A DNA stretch of 64,000 bases from Torymus aiolomorphi (lineage: Eukaryota > Arthropoda > Insecta > Hymenoptera > Torymidae). The notes below the pieces were generated by a model. It had not been told where the DNA came from. It saw only the letters and a program-made list of their open reading frames with translations, and made no database searches. The translations under genes and the position numbers were made by a program. The stretch is taken from contig CM070874.1 of the NCBI GenBank assembly GCA_036365515.1, positions 63,259,583 to 63,323,582 on the forward strand. The letters run 5' to 3'. Shown in pieces: positions 61,604 through 64,000 of this stretch. Within the stretch, counting starts at the first letter, position 1. Each line of letters starts with the position of its first letter.

Positions 61604-62889
61604 CTATGAAAAAAGCAGCATTTCTAATTAATCGAATATGATACATTATAATGATCATTATATAGTTAATTTGATATTAATATATGATAATAATTATCTC
61701 ACAATTATTTAGATCACTCTCAAAACAGTTTGAAAATTATTAACTTCAAATATGAAAAGAATTTTTATACATTTATCGTTAATTTGCTTTGTTATAAATT
61801 ACAAATATATGAAAAGAACGTGGTTCGGAATCGTGAAGACAAATCTGAGATAAATCTATGAAGTCATAGTAATGTATATGCAATAACATTAACAAATAAG
61901 GCTAAACAATTATATTGAAAAGAAATATCTTCTCAGTTATTATTTCTTTGAAAAAATTGTTTTTTAAGTTTTAGACAAAAATATTTTTAAACTATCTAAC
62001 GCATCTATGTACTTTATATAAAAAAATGTTATCCTCACAATCTTGCAAGTACGTATCTAGATGTGAGAGTTACTACTAAGACTGATTAATAGAATATAAT
62101 TTTTCTCTACAGCTTTTTTATAATTAAAAGCATTTTATTACATAAAATATATATTTTCTTATTAAAATTGACGATAAGGTTTTGAATATCAATATAAAAT
62201 TTAGGCAACGCATGTATTGTATAAATTGCTGATATTTCCAGGAGAACTTAGTTATTTACAACCTGCCCCGTCACATACGCCATGATAAAAAATGGCCCAC
62301 TGTAACACATGATCGCACAATAAGTCCTTGATCTATCCAAATACTTAATGAATGACAGATAAGTATGATTTTTCCATACCTATCTATTTCTCGCGAAATG
62401 CTTTTGACTTCCATTATTTTTATTTAAAAAATATTAGTTTCACTTAGTAGGATATTATCATTCCGTATCACTCAGTGTACAAGACGTTTTTAACAAAAAT
62501 TGAGAAATTTCCAAAGGTAAATTTTATGTTCACTTTTCAAACGTCGTTGGATACTTCGTCCGTGACACTCTGTACGCACGTTATTTGTTACTTTATCTAT
62601 GAGACCAATAGATAAGATTAGTACACGGAGAAAAATTTGGTTTGAAAAATTACCATTAATCTTATCAAAGCGAATCTGACGCTTTTTACTACTATTATAG
62701 GATTTTCTACCATTGTAACGTATTCCTTTTACAACTTTAATTTTAAGTATTACAAGTGTCGGGATAACTTTCTACTATATTTTATGGCAAAAACTGCGAA
62801 GACTTGATATTCGAATGCAGGAGTTACAAAAATTTTGATATTTAATTCTAAGTGTTACAATGATTACCGGTAAAAATTATGATGTTTGG
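61604..62889. other. Spacer; possible intron or 5' flank of the MFS gene
   Basis: AT-rich. At 62,624 a lone CACGGAGAAAAATTTGGT end resembles the MITE ends at 22.5 and 32.4 kb, but no partner end is found. The first MFS exon may lie here but I could not place it. Confidence 0.4.
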
Positions 62890-63321
62890 GGGGGGGGGGT
62901 CCAAAGTTTAGACGACTCACTTGAAAATTGAAGTCAACTATAGACGTGCTCGGTTTCGATATAAGCTACTGCAGATTGTGCAAAATTTCGAAATTCTAAA
63001 TTACGAAAATCATATTTTTGAATCTAACAATTCACCTACTGTCCAAAACATCGAATTTCATCAATACGATTTCAAAGCAAATATAACTTGTTTCTAATGA
63101 TTTATTTCGAAATATGTTTATTGTATCCCTATTAAAATTCTATTAATGAAATTCGATGTTTTGGACAGTAGGTGAATTGTTACATTCGAAAATATGATTT
63201 TCGTAATTTAGAATTTCGAAATTTTGCACAATCTGCAGTAGCTTATATCGAAACCGAGCACGTCTATAGTTGACTTCAATTTTCAAGTGAGTCGTCTAAA
63301 CTTTGGACCCCCCCCCCCCCC
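62890..63321. mobile_element. MITE with poly-G/poly-C ends, 8-bp target duplication
   Basis: Direct repeats ATGTTTGG flank the element (62,882-62,889 and 63,322-63,329). The ends are G10 followed by TCCAAAGTTTAGACGACTCA and its inverse followed by C14. Arms of about 170 bases pair almost perfectly (CTACTGCAGATTGTGCAAAA; CACCTACTGTCCAAAACATC). An 8-bp duplication is typical of hAT elements. Non-coding. Confidence 0.8.
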
Positions 63322-63329
63322 ATGTTTGG

Positions 63330-63574
63330 AATGTTATGTTTTGCAACACAAAACTGGTCGGATATAATAAATTCGATCCTATTTATGTTTACTTTTATAA
63401 ATACATTATCAGTTGCTAATTTTCCTTTAGTTAATTATAATGCCATATATTAATTGGCATTCCACAACGCGTCTAACTCAAATCTGCCATACATCTAGCG
63501 ATAACTAATATACATATTCCAAAAATTTGTAGCCAAAAGTTGTTATGGGTAAGTTGCCCCCGAGCACGGTCGTA
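63330..63574. other. AT-rich spacer
   Basis: Nothing recognised. Confidence 0.35.
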
Positions 63575-64000
63575 TATGTGCAAATCCGCGGACTACAGAC
63601 AGCAACTGGGGTACAAAAACTGGGGTAAAGTTAAAGAATAGAGCTTTAATTTGAGATGAGAATTGTTAAAATCGGTCAATTCTGTGCAAAACTAGGTGAA
63701 TTTGAAAATGGCGAATAATGACGAAAATGAGAGATATTTTTCAAACCCACGTAATTCTTCAAATTTTTGTCATTTTTGGCCATTTTCAACTTCGTAGCTT
63801 TGCAAGAATCGACCGATTTTAACGATTCTCATCTCAAATTAAAGCTCTATTCTTCAACTTTAATCGCTTTTTTGTGAAATTTGGTTTGGCCTCTTCAATA
63901 GTTTGCTATTGGTTAATCATCAATGACTACTTTTCGTCCATTTTTCCCATGTTAAATTTCCATAAGAAAAATTGATTTCGTCGGCAAAAAAGTTTGGCAA
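63575..64000. mobile_element. Long-inverted-repeat MITE, copy 2, cut by the window end
   Basis: Matches 8023-8793 in the same orientation. After the first ~45 bases (TATGTGCAAATCCGCGG, CAACTGGGGTACAAAAA) about 230 bases of the left arm are missing, and the match resumes at AATAGAGCTTTAATTTGAGA. The right arm continues to the window edge (GCAAAAAAGTTTGGCAA). Confidence 0.8.

Noticed and set aside
61464..61658. 64-codon minus ORF starting MIIIMYH
   Set aside because: Out of frame with the real MFS exon at 61,431-61,603, whose other frame gives a transporter-like first membrane segment and consensus splice sites.
62220..62285. First exon of the MFS gene (minus ATG near 62,280)
   Set aside because: The nearby GT donors end in the wrong phase for the acceptor at 61,604.

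Overview
The window looks like an arthropod nuclear chromosome, most likely an insect and plausibly a hymenopteran. It is AT-rich, with CpG-rich, purine-tract-rich islands, long (GA)n and (TA)n arrays, and a dense load of degenerate transposons. It carries a spliced UHRF1 gene, the CpG-methylation maintenance factor that flies lack and Hymenoptera retain, and an insect-type sugar/trehalose-transporter-like MFS gene. Nothing prokaryotic is visible (no operons, ribosome-binding sites or CRISPR). The taxon is inferred, not proven.

Layout. 0-9 kb: a repeat block with a ~305-bp satellite (1.1-3.2 kb), two satellites built on a GAAATATTTC-like motif (periods ~288 and ~143 bp, 3.3-6.3 kb), the N-terminal piece of a Crypton-type tyrosine recombinase (6.3-6.7 kb), a chain of GC-rich hairpin modules (7.0-7.8 kb) and a long-inverted-repeat MITE (8.0-8.8 kb; a second copy runs off the window end). 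9-38 kb: gene-poor DNA with alternating AT-rich spacers and CpG-rich islands, one dead mariner (12.9-14.2 kb), several MITEs, large (GA)n/(TA)n arrays, and a 443-bp foldback element with exactly 30-bp subrepeats (32.7-33.1 kb). At best two weak candidate exons are seen here. 38.5-44.5 kb: two abutting inverted-repeat elements flanked by TTAA. The larger (5.3 kb) has ~0.9-kb arms and holds a 92-bp minisatellite, a nested TA-flanked element and a frameshifted gene for the C-terminal part of a cysteine-rich transposon-associated protein.

45-50 kb: UHRF1 (45,746-48,598, + strand, two coding exons) behind a recently duplicated 147-bp repeat, followed by a MITE and an orphan pair of thyroglobulin type-1-like exons. 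50-53.7 kb: inverted-repeat elements, one with a recognisable empty site elsewhere in the window, and a CpG-rich island. 53.7-59.5 kb: an unassigned ORF, AT-rich spacer and two GC islands. 59.5-61.6 kb: the last three exons of a divergent MFS sugar-transporter-like gene (- strand; first exon not found). 61.6-64 kb: spacer, a hAT-like poly-G MITE and the second long-inverted-repeat MITE.

The two host genes show no functional link to each other. All coordinates, splice sites and repeat matches were read by eye; family assignments rest on motif recognition without database searches.
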